A DNA stretch of 64,000 bases from Hysterangium stoloniferum (GCA_015178975.1 WHVD01000016.1:992001-1056000); one strand, 5' to 3'; shown: positions 36,899 to 48,720, counted from the stretch's first letter. Notes: generated from the letters alone by a model not told the origin. A program made the numbers and translations.

Positions 36899-37637
36899 TG
36901 TTAAGATCTAAGCTGGGAGGAGGTAAATGCTCTAGTTTGAGGGCCAATGAAGGGAAACCAGTTAATTGGGGGGCTGATGATAGAGATTGTACTAGTCAGG
37001 AGGTCCAACTCTATAACTAAAGTGGAGCTTGGCTTCAACTTATGTGTTGCACCCTTGCATGAACTGTCAGGGTGCTCCAGTATTTCAAACAGAGTGGGTA
37101 GTACAGTATATGTATAAATCAACACTTAGCTCAATCGACCACAGGGCCAAATCACTAAGAGTTGAAGGATAAGGAGTCACGGCTTGCCAAAGATGCCTTC
37201 TAAGGGTAGATATAATGATGAGAGGAGGGGACTAAAACTAAGAGGGTAATCTAAGTTGATTTTTGAACTGAAGAACTGAAGTATACATGAAGAAGATTTC
37301 TACTATTATGAAAATGGATGATTGGAAGGCCAATCATAGAAGTGAAGTGTCAAACAGATCAAAAGGAAGTGATGACAAGGTGGGGGAAATAGGGACTTAC
37401 TAAAAGAACAACACTAGGAGGATGTGAGGTGGCAAATGAGGTATATATGTGGGATGGAAAACAGAGGAGTGGATGGGACAGAGACAGGACAGGGTACTAG
37501 GGAGCTTAAGCATAATATAAACAAGTATCAGGGGTGCTGTGAGGGGTAATGATGAGGGTGGGATCCCAATCATGAGATGATGATGATCTACTAGTGAAAG
37601 ATGAGTTATGGGGGTCCAGAATGGTGGGATCCTGACA
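36899..37637 (-). mobile_element. Solo LTR family III (unit 2)
   Basis: TGTTAAGATC...CCTGACA, flanked by AGAAT at 36,894-36,898 and 37,638-37,642. Same insertion event as 23,525-24,271. Confidence 0.85.
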
Positions 37638-37642
37638 AGAAT

Positions 37643-38581
37643 GTTGAAAGATGGTCAAGTCAAAGTATTGAAGGGTTGTTAGAAATTTTGTTGGAAATGG
37701 TCTTGTAATGGTTGTGACACCCCATGTGAAGGTTTTGCTGAAATACCAGTGCCTGATGCCACTGATGATCAAATGTTAAGTTGCTAGGATGTGTTGCTGT
37801 GTATAGAGCACATTCTCACCTCTCAGGAATAGGATGAAAATATAAAGAAAAAGGTTATTTTTAAGTTTACATCAGAACCAAAGGCTGTGATAGAGAAGAT
37901 CATGGCAATATTTTACATGATGTCCAACAAGAAGCAATATCCCTTCTGTTGGCATGCATCTGTGGGTATTTAGTTCAATTCAAGTGTCTCCTCTGCCCTC
38001 AGTTGTTCACATCACTTCATTGAACATCTGAGCTAATATTAGAGTAGACTCCACTCAACAAGAAGGACCCAGGTCATACTCAAGCCAAGGAAGGCATGAG
38101 ATGGAGGTTATAATAAGCCCAAAACTATGGGAAGTGGAATCAAGCCAGGATAACCATGGCTAGGTGCTGATGGGAGAGTATACATGTTTATGTTCATGAG
38201 TTGCCACTGGGTGAAATTGGTGAAAACAACATGCATATTTATTGTTCTGCTCACACTTGTCTATTACAGCTCAAATTTGTACCTCACCATCCAGCCCTGG
38301 TTTCATTGTGACAATGAGCCTGCATTTTGACCACTGTGGAACCACCACCTTCCATCTGCAGGTAACTGTCTCATTTCTCTTGCCAGAGGTGTTCAACAAC
38401 CTCTGGATATTTGCTAGGATGCCATCAGTACATTTTATTCTCCTTTAGTGGTATCCGGTGATTAATAGCACACAGGGGAAGTGAGTCTGTCTGTTCCACT
38501 GATTTACACAGGTCTTCCACCTCCAATCTCAGTTGCATACAAATTTGGTCTAAGCCATCATCAATGAAAGTTGTTGTCATT
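37643..38581. other. CpG-poor debris, unit 2
   Basis: Collinear with unit 1 24,277-25,205. No gene accepted. Confidence 0.4.
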
Positions 38582-38586
38582 GACAT

Positions 38587-39319
38587 TGTTAAGAACTGAA
38601 AACTGACTAATGTCGGTGGCCGACAGGGACTGATTGGAAGGACTTGGCTTCAGCTTATGTGCTGCGCCCTTGCAAATGTCTGTTGAGTGTCCTTAAATTT
38701 TGGGTGGGCGGAAACTAATCCTAACGAGTTCCTTTCGGCGAGATACCAATCGGGATCGAGGGATAAGTCGAGTGTTGGGCCAAGGGGTTGGGGCCGGGAG
38801 TGGGTGAGCGCACGCGAAGGCGGATGAGGGGATCCTTAGTATGAGACTGTTACAGATGTATGAGGGTATTCTGAGTCGATATTATGATTGCCTAGTAACT
38901 ACAACTACAGCGGGTTCATATACAAGTAACAGGCATCTAGAAAATACTAATGGGGAGAAAGGCAGAAAATGGTATTAACAATAAGCTCGACTAGGAACGG
39001 GAAGTTTATGATTAGTTCAGAGGCCGATGATAACTGAGAGTGGAATTACAGTAAAAGGAAATAGTTCGAGGACTACAAATATAGATAGACATATGTGAAA
39101 TGTAGGATAGAACAGATCAACATAATAAAAGGGACATATCAAAAGTTTAACCAGATACTACGAGTATTTTGATGTGGGTGTAAATGCAGTTTGATCACCG
39201 CGAAAGCATACGTCAGCATTGGGGGCAATGGTTTCCGATGTGGTGACTTGAGCGATAACTTGAATTGTTGATAGGTGGCGATAACCTCGGGGCCGAACGG
39301 CTGCGACACGGTGGTAACA
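38587..39319 (-). mobile_element. Solo LTR, Gypsy family I (unit 2)
   Basis: TGTTAAGAACTG...GGTAACA with GACAT duplicated at 38,582-38,586 and 39,320-39,324. Unit 1 has the empty site (TTGTCATTGACATAATTG near 25,200), so this insertion is younger than the duplication. Confidence 0.93.
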
Positions 39320-39629
39320 GACATAATTGAAGTAACATCTAGACCATGGATATTGGCAGAGTCTAGAGAGCCCACAGTGCCTTGAGTTGGGTTAAACCCA
39401 AGCATCATTCTGTGTTGGAATAAGAGAGGTGTGCCCAAATTGGATTGCAGTTTTCTAAGTTAATAACATTGAAATGTTGTGTCTCAGCAATATCCTGGTA
39501 TTCAAGTGTTGCATTGACACTGTTATTTATCATAGTGCATAAACCAGAAGCCACTCACTGACACAATAATGGTTTGGCCAGTGGCATGGCTGGATATAAA
39601 GCTGATCCACTAAAGTTGTGGTTTTGTCT

Positions 39630-39986
39630 TTTTGTCTCACTTAATACAATAATCTCTAGCTCTATATAGTCTAGTCAAACATATACTTACAATCTGATCA
39701 GAAAATCAACTTATCTTTTACCTCTCACTCTAAGAACCCAGTACCAGCATATTCCCAGAGCCTGTGGGTGTTCCAACTTAACATAGCATATTCTCAGAAC
39801 CCCCAGGTCTCCCACGCCCAACCTTGCAGATTCCTGGACCTCCCAGGATTCCCATTTTCCCCCATTTGAAGTTGGACATGACAATTGTGTGAGGGCACAG
39901 CACATAAGCTGAAGCCAAGTCCTACCTGCCACCCAGATTATATACAGGTTTCCTCTGGAGACCCACCTGTAAGCCCAGAGCTTAAC
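39630..39986 (+). mobile_element. Truncated LTR family II (unit 2)
   Basis: Counterpart of 25,520-25,876, ending GAGCTTAACA. Confidence 0.5.
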
Positions 39987-41319
39987 ACCATGTTTTGTCA
40001 TTATCTGAGTCACCTGTTCTGCATTGGAAAAATTTAAAGAGTAAATGTACTACATGAACACTTGTTTTCTCTGAGCTTGACAGTGTACATAATTTGGCTT
40101 TGTTGGAAGAAAATATCCCAACAAATACCCAAATGAGATGTCTGCATAATCTGCATTGCCATGATGGCAGCAACCACTTCTCTCTTCTTTGGGAGTTATA
40201 TTTTTGGGGATACTGTCATCCCACTTTGTAGTTAAATCTGAATTTTTGCTGCTGGATAGTCACACATGTAGATCAAAAGACTTTTACTTTAGCATTAATC
40301 CATTATTAATGTATAGTCTGAATATTCAAATATAAATATAAATATAAATTCGAACATCACTTAGATGAACTGACTTGACTGGTCATGAATGCAGGTCAGG
40401 GATACCCTCCAAACCATGGGATCAATATTTTGTCTGTTTGTCGGATGCACTCTCAGATCGGACACAACTTCTGAGTACTAGCCTTTTCCACTTTTCTAAT
40501 GTGTCACAATTCTCGTCGTGCAGGGGTATACATACCTCAAACCCCATGGCAAGTGGCAAGGCCAGTGGCAGTATGGATGACATTCCGCATGCAAAAGGAA
40601 TGGCTTGCTTGCGGCTGCTGATTAATTTTTCCGTGACATGGGTACGGATGAGAGAGCAGTCTGGTGGTGAATTACTGTAAGTCCGTTTTAGACAGAAAAC
40701 ATGACTGGCGGATGAAGAACAAAATGCAACGATACAAGAGGGATGCGAGGACTGGCATGATCTATCTCATTGAGCATCAGGTGAAGAGACAATTTCCATA
40801 GTAAGCATATGTATGCTAAGAGAATACACTTCTACAGCTAGACACAGTACTGTTTACAGGGAAGTAATATTAGAGTCGATTGTGTTTGTGAGGCACGGCT
40901 CTACAGTGTGCTCATTGATGATGCCCATGAGCGACAGGTACATAATCGATCCTCTGACTGCTTTTCCACCATAAATTACAATTGAAGCGAAGGTTGATGT
41001 CAAAGTGGCCATGAAACTATAGTGGTGAGGGACTTCCGGTTCATGTCAAATAAAAACATCAATATGTCAATACATGAGCCATTCCCTAGTGTGTAGTGGA
41101 TATATAGGTATAAGAGAAGTAGCAGATACATGAGGGAAATCAAACCTTAGCGAGAAACGTTGTGTTGCAACACCTTCCGAATGTGGTGGGGCTTACAGCT
41201 GTTCCGAGTACCGATGGCGGTGTTCAAAATTTTTAAAAATAGTTCCGCTTTTGACCTACAGACAAATTGTGCTATATGTCAGGAATGAGACCCAATTAAG
41301 ACACAGTATTTTGGGGTGT

Positions 41320-42399
41320 TGTTAAGAGCAGAAACTGACGGATGTCGGCAGACCGACGGGGACCGAACGGAAGGACTTGGCTTCAGCTTATGTGCTGCGC
41401 CCTCGCAAGTTACCGTCAGGTGTCCTTAAATTTCGGGCGGGCGAAAACTAGTCCTGTCAAGTAAACCTCTCGGTAAACTACCGATCGGAAACCGAAGGAT
41501 AAGTTGAGGGTTGGGTTGAGGGGTCGGAGACCAAGAGTCGGAGGCTGAGAGAGTCAGAGACTGAGAGAGTCAGAGACCGAGAGAGTCAGAGACTGAGAGT
41601 CGGAGACTGAGACAGTCGGAGACTGAGACAGTCGGAGACTGAGACAGTCGGAGACTGAGACAGTCGGAGACTGAGACAGTCGGGGACTGAGAGTCGGAGA
41701 CTGAGAGTGTCAGGGACTGAGAGTCGGAGACTGAGAGTCGGAGACTGAGAGTCGGAGACTGAGAGTCGGAGACTGAGAGTCGGAGACTGAGAGTCGGAGA
41801 TTAGAGGTTGAAGTCGTAAATGTAGGTTGAATCGTAAATCAGATGGAGTCGGAATGTGGTGGTCGTGAATAGATAATAAAGTCGGAAATTAGAGGGATAT
41901 ATAAGTCGATCTAAGTCGATCTAAGTCGATATTCTAAGTCGATATTCTGATTGTCTAGTAGTTACATTACAGCGGGTTTATATATGGGTTATCGGCGTCT
42001 AGAAACTACTAACTAAGGGAAGAGCGGAAAACGGCATTGACAAATAAGCTTGACTAGGAACCGGAAAGTTACAATAAGATCGGAAGCCGAGATTTAGCCG
42101 AGAGCGGAATTATGAGAAAAGGGAATAGTCCACGGACTACAGGTATATATGGGCATATGTGAAACATAGAGTAAAACGGATCATCATAATGAAAGGGGAT
42201 GTATCAAAGCATAACCAGATGGTACGAGTATATTTGACAGGGGCGTAAACGAGGTTTGATCGCCGCGAAGGTATATGTCAGTGTCGGTGTTCCGAAGGTT
42301 GCCGAAATGATAACTTGATCAATAACTTCGAACATTGATAGACTGTAGTATTCTCGGAGACCATCGGGTTGCGACATGGGTTACGACACGGTCGTAACA
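41320..42399 (-). repeat. Gypsy 3' LTR (left)
   Basis: TGTTAAGAGCAGAAAC...GTCGTAACA on the plus strand. It is nearly identical to the other LTR except for the number of short tandem repeats at about 41,540-41,800 (units around GTCGGAGACTGAGA and GACAGTCGGAGACTGA). Confidence 0.93.
41540..41805 (+). repeat. GAGACTGAGA tandem array in the left LTR
   Basis: Repeated 14-16-nt units of the form GTCGGAGACTGAGA(CA/GA). The right LTR has a shorter array, which accounts for most of the 41-bp length difference. Confidence 0.85.
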
Positions 42400-42506
42400 G
42401 TATCCCCCCATTTGGCCGAAATCCCAAGGAGGCCGAAAAGTGCTGAAGAATAAGGTGAAGGCTGGAAGGTCGGAAGGGGATGGGATTTGGCAAGGTGCTG
42501 GAAAGG

Positions 42507-42575
42507 GTTCGGAAAAGGTTCGGAAAAGTTCGGAAAGGATTCAGAAAGGATTCGGAGAGGATTCGGAAAGTCAAG
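42507..42575 (+). repeat. TTCGGAAAAGG short tandem run
   Basis: Successive TTCGGAAAAGG / ATTCGGAGAGG units of about 11-12 nt in the Gypsy interior. Confidence 0.7.
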
Positions 42576-43084
42576 ATCGAGATAAAAGTCAGGATGAGGC
42601 CATGGTCATATTTGGATACTTGAATGTATGTAAGTTCAAACCTCGAAAAGGTCCGGAAACCTAAAAATTCCGAAAATCCAATAAGGTCTGAAAGTTCGAA
42701 AAGGTCCGGGACAGAGTCCGGAAGTTCCGAGAAATCCGAGCACACTGAAAATGTGGGAGCAGACAAACAGGGCAAGGGGGACAGGGGTGACAAAAGTCCG
42801 AAGATGCCAAAATGCAGAGGGTGCAAGGCAGTGCGAGAATAAATGCTAACCAGTAGGACAGAAAGGTGCCGGAAAGGCTGGAAGGTGTCCGAATGGACTG
42901 GAAATTGCCTATGAGGGGCCGGAGTGTTAACTGGGGGCAAACAGGGAATGCCGAGTTGCTGGCAGCCACTGAGAGGGCCGAGGAGGAAGTGAAGGAAAAG
43001 AGAACAGTATACACAAATATGGGTGTCGGAAAATGTCGGGATGCTGTAGATGATAGGGGTCCGGATATGTTCGGATATGCTTGA

Positions 43085-44010
43085 TGGAAGTCTTTGATAA
43101 TGTCCGATGTGTTTCCGAGTTCTGTGGCAAGAATCCAGGATACTTATTCATCGGTACCTTCGTAACCTGTCCACTTGACCAAATAGAGTAGTTTGCAGGT
43201 ACGTCAGTGATTATCCATCTTTGAATCTAGGATTTCCGATATCTCGAATTCGGGTTCCCCATCAATAACCATGGGTGGAGGCGAAAGTTGTACTAGGTGT
43301 ACTGCACGCATATTCTCGGGGAGCTGAAACGTTCAAGAGAGCGTGCCTGCTTGTGCTATAATTTCAAAAAGGTCCTAAGTACTTATTGGCGAGCTTTTTG
43401 GATGGCCTAGTCATTCGGAAGAACTCGGCTTTTGGAAGAACTCAGTTTTGACAAATACTCGGTCACTGATCTTGAGTTCAGGGGGCGGCAGCCGATTTTT
43501 ATCTGTGGAGTGTTGGTAATGTTCGTGGGCCGATGTGATGTTCTTTCGAAGTTCTTGGTGTAGCTCATTGAGGTTTGTGACAAAGTCCTGAGCACGGGTT
43601 GAAGTGAGATCGCGTTCCAGATGGATAGTGATATCTTGCGGGTCGAGTGAACATCGGGAATGATCGGGGTCGGACGGGTTATTGAGGTGTGCTTTGGTGA
43701 CTGGGTCTAATGGAATTGCCGATAGTATATCTTGATGTAATTTTCGGTGTCCATAAGGATAACACTGCGCATGACTGGATGTATAAGGTAAGTAGCTCGG
43801 ATTAACTCGGACAGTTGTTCCGATGAAAACATAGGCTTGAAAATATGCAGATTAACTGTGGCGTAGTCACTACTCCCCTCTTTAAGATAGACGTCCCATC
43901 GTCTAGTCATAGCGTCGTGTTTTCCACCAAGGCGGCCAGGACGGAAGCGGAATGACCATTGAAGGCAGAGAGGTATTCGGAGAAGGGCCGGGTGACGGTA
44001 TTTTCGGAAT
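43085..44010 (-). pseudogene. Gypsy pol remnant: RNase H end, integrase end, chromodomain
   Basis: Read on the minus strand, the order is as follows. First comes an RNase H tail (FRFRPGRLGGKHDAMTRRWD, about 43,950-43,890). A frame change follows near 43,735. Then a linker (DILSAIPLDPVTKAHL), the integrase C-terminal part (LERDLTSTRAQDFVTNLNEL; ISDRVFVKTEFFQKP) and a chromodomain-like end (CKLLYLVKWTGYEGTDE, then VSWILATELG). Stops interrupt it, including one inside the chromodomain where this family normally has Glu. The integrase catalytic core is deleted. This identifies the element as a chromovirus-type Gypsy and shows that it cannot encode its own pol. Confidence 0.85.
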
Positions 44011-44399
44011 CCGAAGTTTCCAAAAGTTCGAAGAGGTCGGAAAATCCGGAAATCTGAAATTGAGCTGAAACATTGGTGCCAAAAGACCAAGTATGCTAAA
44101 AGGGTTGGAATGGCGCAAAAGGCCATATATGCTAAAAAAAACCAAGATAAAAACAATCATGGCAAGAAGGGAAAACTCAATAAAGAGTTAAAATTTGGAG
44201 AGTCCAAGGTTTTTGGAAAGTCCGAGGGTCCCGAAAATTTGAGGATTTCGGAAGTCCAAGAAATTCCGAAAATCCAAAGGTTTTGGAAAGTCCGAGGTTT
44301 CCAGAAAGGTCGGAAAATTCACAGAATTTGAAGTCGGACAAAAGGGCTGAAAAGGCCGGAAGAGAGGCCAGGGATCCAAAAGGCTAGGATTGCCCGAAG

Positions 44400-45240
44400 G
44401 CCAAAGTTTGCCTGAAAAGGCTGGATTAAACTGATTTTTGGCAAGCAAACACTCAACAGATAATTGGGAACGGAAAGGTCCAAGGATTCCGGAAAGTCTG
44501 GAAATCTGAGGAATCCGAAGTTAAGTGAAAGTGTTGAACATGCCGAAAACAGCCATAAAATGCCTAAAAGGCCAAATATGCCAAAAGGCTTGAGGTGCCC
44601 AAAAAAGGGCCGAGGGTTGCCCGAAGGCCAAGAGTGCCAAAAGAGGCCAGGGGTGCCCGAGAAAAGGGCTGAGGGTTGCCCGAAGGCCAAGAGTGCCAAA
44701 AGAGGCCAGGGGTGCCCGAGAAAAGGGCTGAGGGTTGCCCGAAGGCCAAAAGTGCCTGAAAGGCTGGATTAACTGATCTCAGCAAACAATCACTCAACAA
44801 ATAAGTAGGATCCAAAGGGTCTGGAAATTCCGGAAAGTCCGGAAGTCCGAAGAATCCAAAAGTTCCGAGGGTTCCGGAAAGTTCGGAAATAACCATGGAA
44901 TCCGAGTTTAAGTGAGAGAGTGGTAAGCCAAAAGACCAGAGATGCCGAAAAGGCTAGGCCCAGAAGGGCCATGGGTGCCCGAAGGCCAGAGATGCCTGAA
45001 AAGCCAGATTAAACTGATCTTCACGAGCATATACTCAACAGGTAATTGAAATCCAAAGGGTCCGAAGATTCCGGAAAGTCCGGAAATCCAAGGAATCCGA
45101 AGAATCCAAAGTTGACTGAAAGAGTAGAACATGCCAAAAGGAACCAGAGGTACCAAAAGGCCAGAAAATGCCCAGAAAGGCAAAAGGTTGCCCGAAGGCC
45201 AGAGATGTCTGAAAATATTCAGAGCAGACCAATACAGTCA
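44400..45240 (+). repeat. Higher-order repeat rich in GGAAAGTCCGGAA motifs
   Basis: Three blocks begin with a CTGAAAAGGCTGGATTAAACTGAT-like segment near 44,410, 44,755 and 44,993. Each continues with ACTCAACA, a CCAAAGGGTC segment and runs of TCCGGAAAGTCCGGAA. The spacing is about 240-345 bp. A 60-bp repeat is nested in the first block. Confidence 0.7.
44605..44760 (+). repeat. 60-bp tandem repeat, about 2.5 copies
   Basis: Units of GGTTGCCCGAAGGCCAAGAG...GCCCGAGAAAAGGGCTGA recur every 60 bp with hardly a change. The minus-strand Phe/Leu/Pro-rich frames over this stretch are products of the repeat. Confidence 0.8.
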
Positions 45241-46228
45241 AATGAGAGGCATCGGAAGTTTCGGAAAATTTACTGCTCAATACCCGGAAATCAACGGATT
45301 ATAGTGGGTGAGACAGTGGTATCCTAGAAATAATCAAGCAACTCATACTGCTAGTCAAAGGGGTGACGTCCAGATTTGTTCCACAAGGGAAACAGGTAAA
45401 TGCTCCTCAGAGAAACTGAAAAGAGCCAGAAAATGTCCCAGAAGGGAACCGGAAAGCGTATTGCAGTTTGGAATGTATCCAGGTTGCAAAAGCCGGTGAG
45501 AGATGGGTACTGCATAAAATCTTCCTGACTCGGAGTCCGACCTGCCGAAAAAACCGGAAAGTCTGGAGAGTCATTGTAGGAATCAATGCAGAGGTTGAGA
45601 GGAATCCGAATAGTCGGAGAATAGTCGGAGAATGGGTCGGAAGGTAGTGACAAGACAAGGAACATGCATGGGACAGCATGGACCAAAGGGTAGGTCGGAA
45701 AAGGGTCCAAACAAAAGTTCGGAAAAGGGGTCGGGACCCGAAAAAGGTCCGAAGGCGAGGCAAAGAACAAGGGTAAGCAAGGCGATGTCGATTTGGAGTT
45801 ATGAGCAATGGTTTAGGAAGGTATATCTGTAAAGAAAACCAAGCACTAGGTGGTCAACACATTGCGAACTTGAATCCATAATATACCATCAAGGTAAATG
45901 ACAGGCAAAGCATATTTCCGGAGGCTGACGGATTCCGATAGTATGGTGACTAGTGGTAAATTAGTCCTTTCGGAATATCCGGAGATAATCGGGAGCCGAG
46001 CAAACCAGGGGCAGGACGAAACAAGGATCGAAGCAGGGCAAAATGAGTGGAATCTGAGTAAAACAGGATCAGCTTTGGCCATTAACTTATCTTTGCATCT
46101 GGAAATCAGAATGATGTCTGAAAACACAAAAGGGTTCTGTAAAAGATAAGTAATGCGATGCCGATGTGGAGTGATGAACAATTGAATAGACATAAGGACG
46201 GGTTTGCGAGTAGAAATCAGAATATACT
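45241..46228. other. Gypsy interior, non-coding (5' leader side)
   Basis: No gene can be supported. In the element's minus-strand sense this is where the primer site and gag should lie. Neither a standard primer-binding site nor a gag motif was recognised next to the 5' LTR. Confidence 0.5.
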
Positions 46229-47267
46229 GTTAAGAGCAGAAACTGACGGATGTCGGCAGACCGACGGGGACCGAACGGAAGGACTTGGCTTCAGCTTATG
46301 TGCTGCGCCCTCGCAAGTTACCGTCAGGTGTCCTTAAATTTCGGGCGGGCGAAAACTAGTCCTGTCAAGTAAACCTCTCGGTAAACTACCGATCGGAAAC
46401 CGAAGGATAAGTTGAGGGTTGGGTTGAGGGGTCGGAGACCAAGAGTCGGAGGCTGAGAGAGTCAGAGACTGAGAGAGTCGGAGACCGAGAGAGTCAGAGA
46501 CTGAGAGTCGGAGACTGAGACAGTCGGAGACTGAGACAGTCGGAGACTGAGACAGTCGGAGACTGAGACAGTCGGAGACTGAGACAGTCGGAGACTGAGA
46601 CAGTCGGAGACTGAGAGTCGGAGACTGAGAGTGTCGGGGACTGAGAGTCGGAGACTGAGAGTCGGAGATTAGAGGTTGAAGTCGTAAATGTAGGTTGAAT
46701 CGTAAATCGGATGGAGTCGGAATGTGGTGGTCGTGAATAGATAATAAAGTCGGAAATTAGAGGGATATATAAGTCGATCTAAGTCGATCTAAGTCGATAT
46801 TCTAAGTCGATATTCTGATTGTCTAGTAGTTACATTACAGCGGGTTTATATATGGGTTATCGGCGTCTAGAAACTACTAACTAAGGGAAGAGCGGAAAAC
46901 GGCATTGACAAATAAGCTTGACTAGGAACTGGAAAGTTACAATAAGATCGGAAGCCGAGATTTAGCCGAGAGCGGAATTATGAGAAAAGGGAATAGTCCA
47001 CGGACTACAGGTATATATGGGCATATGTGAAACATAGAGTAAAACGGATCATCATAATGAAAGGGGATGTATCAAAGCATAACCAGATGGTACGAGTATA
47101 TTTGACAGGGGCGTAAACGAGGTTTGATCGCCGCGAAGGTATATGTCAGTGTCGGTGTTCTGAAGGTTGCCGAAATGATAACTTGATCAATAACTTCGAA
47201 CATTGATAGACTGTAGTATTCTCGGAGACCATCGGGTTGCGACATGGGTTACGACACGGTCGTAACA
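46229..47267 (-). repeat. Gypsy 5' LTR (right)
   Basis: 1,039 bp; nearly identical to the left LTR apart from fewer tandem units at 46,455-46,670. Confidence 0.93.
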
Positions 47268-47837
47268 GGTGTATATGATATAGTAGAGATCTATATATTT
47301 ATGTATATATTTGGCCTTATGACATCCTATTTAATATTCAGTGAGATATCAGTGCAATGGTTCCCCTGCATTCAATTATTCATATATTTGCATATAGGTT
47401 GGTGGAACTAATACTATCTATTGTATGAAAATATCCCCTGAGTTGTGAGGCATAATGCTACCTTTTGAACAAGTTACACTACTGACTCAGTAAGTAGCTC
47501 AACTTATTCAAAAGGTGGTATTAAGCCTCACAACTCAGGTAATATTCTCATACAATATATTGTATTAGTTCAGCCAACCTATATTCAAATATATGAATAA
47601 TTGAATGCAGGGGAACCATTGCACTGATATCTCACTGAATATTAAATAGGATGTCATAAGGCCAAATATATACATAAATATATAGATCTCTACTATATCA
47701 TATACACCCCAAAATACTGTGTCTTAATTGGGTCCCATTCCTGACATATAGCACAATTTGTCTGTAGGTCAAAAGCGGAACTTTTTTAAAAAAATTTTGA
47801 ATTTTGAACACCGCCATCGGTACTCGGAACAGCTGTA

Positions 47838-48630
47838 GTCAGCGTGGGAGGGCACAACACACCATTTGGCTTCCTCTGAACGATGACGAATGACGCTGCT
47901 GCTCTTAGCCCTGTTGAAGAAACTGAGGTCACGAAATCTAGGCTGTATACTCCCAAGAATTGCATTGCTTATACATTGATTCGGAAACTTTAAAACCCAC
48001 TAGGATATACAACGGGAGCAATTTTTTGTTCAATAGCAAGTGTCAGTTTCAGATTAGCGATACAATTTGAAATCAATGCAGCGGCGATGTGTCGCTGTGT
48101 CCACTGTCAATTGGCAACCCGAACACAATCGGGGTCTCCTCAATGTGTTTGTTTGTTCGGTCCTCCTTCCATTCCAATACCTACCTCTGGGGAATCATCC
48201 TGTGACGTCTACTGCGATACTTTTCTTCCCAAACCACATCCAATTTTATTTATATCTTTTGGAGCTTGCTCATTATATCCTGATGTCGTACCCAATATTT
48301 ATACAGCTCTTGCGCATGATTTCTCATTTTGGCGGACTATGTTCGGACCAACCGCCGCTGTGACACGTTAAGGATCGTCTCTGCTCATTGCGCTGATGCT
48401 CTACCTGTCATTTTCCTTGTATTGGATGATATTGTGACACTAGCACTGGTTGATGTAAGTCACATGAAGTTGGAGAACAATGTTTCAGCCTTTTCTTTTC
48501 TATTTCCTACCAATCTTCGAAAATATCAAATATGATTATTATTCTCAGGAGGTTTCGGGGACTCTTCTGAAACTTTGTCAGCTGGATCTGGTCTTCAATA
48601 GAAATTGTGACGGCTTCGACCCTTAAAGAG
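47838..48630 (+). other. Unit 3 head continued, no accepted gene
   Basis: Resumes the unit directly after the foldback element. It has the same unsupported overlapping frames as the other units. Confidence 0.4.
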
Positions 48631-48638
48631 TATAAAAG
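48631..48638 (+). promoter_or_regulatory. TATA box of the amplified gene, unit 3
   Basis: TATAAAAG lies 83 bp before the ATG. Confidence 0.65.
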
Positions 48639-48720
48639 GGATGTTAGGCGTCTACGGAGCTCCGCTCTTTGTCTTTTCACCACCACCCACCATCGATTTC
48701 CACCAACGTCATACCCAAAC

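Larger units (their letters stand above)
26207..40317 (+). repeat. Tandem unit 2 (14.1 kb)
   Basis: Second copy of the array unit, starting CTGAGTATTCAAAT. It is nearly collinear with unit 1. Compared with unit 1 it lacks the solo LTRs at 19,586 and 22,210, gains an LTR insertion at 35,183 and a solo LTR at 38,587, and has a 51-bp deletion in its head (near 26,548). Confidence 0.92.
41320..47267 (-). mobile_element. Gypsy (chromodomain type) LTR retrotransposon, family I, internally degenerate
   Basis: LTRs of 1,080 and 1,039 bp enclose a 3.8-kb interior, with GGTGT duplicated at 41,315-41,319 and 47,268-47,272. On the minus strand the polypurine tract AATGGGGGGATAC directly precedes the 3' LTR, and coding remnants read in the same direction. 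The interior contains only RNase H/integrase/chromodomain scraps and long GGAAAGTCCGGAA-type repeats, so the element is non-autonomous. It sits in the left arm of the foldback element and is the youngest layer here. Confidence 0.93.
41196..47835. mobile_element. Foldback element with TA duplication, split by a Gypsy element
   Basis: Without the nested retrotransposon the element is 687 bp. It starts CAGCTGTTCCGAGTACCGAT and ends with the reverse complement, flanked by TA on both sides (41,194-41,195 and 47,836-47,837). Units 1, 2 and 4 have the intact site GGGGCTTAGTCAGCG. The inverted arms extend inward for about 330 bp to a short centre near 47,470-47,510, so almost the whole element is one imperfect palindrome. 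The TA duplication suggests mobilisation by a Tc1/mariner-type transposase; no coding sequence is present. Confidence 0.92.

Noticed and set aside
41540..41805. Regularly spaced repeats that could suggest a CRISPR array
   Set aside because: The units are directly adjoining 14-16-mers without spacers, lie in an LTR of a eukaryotic retrotransposon, and recur in its partner LTR.
44188..45280. Minus-strand Phe/Leu/Pro-rich frames resembling membrane proteins
   Set aside because: They are translations of tandem GGAAAGTCCGGAA/GCCCGAAGGCC repeats inside the Gypsy interior and have no independent support.
45351..46193. Minus-strand frames of 115-139 residues near the Gypsy 5' LTR
   Set aside because: Their position would suit gag, but no gag or zinc-knuckle motif is visible and the composition again follows the repeat background.
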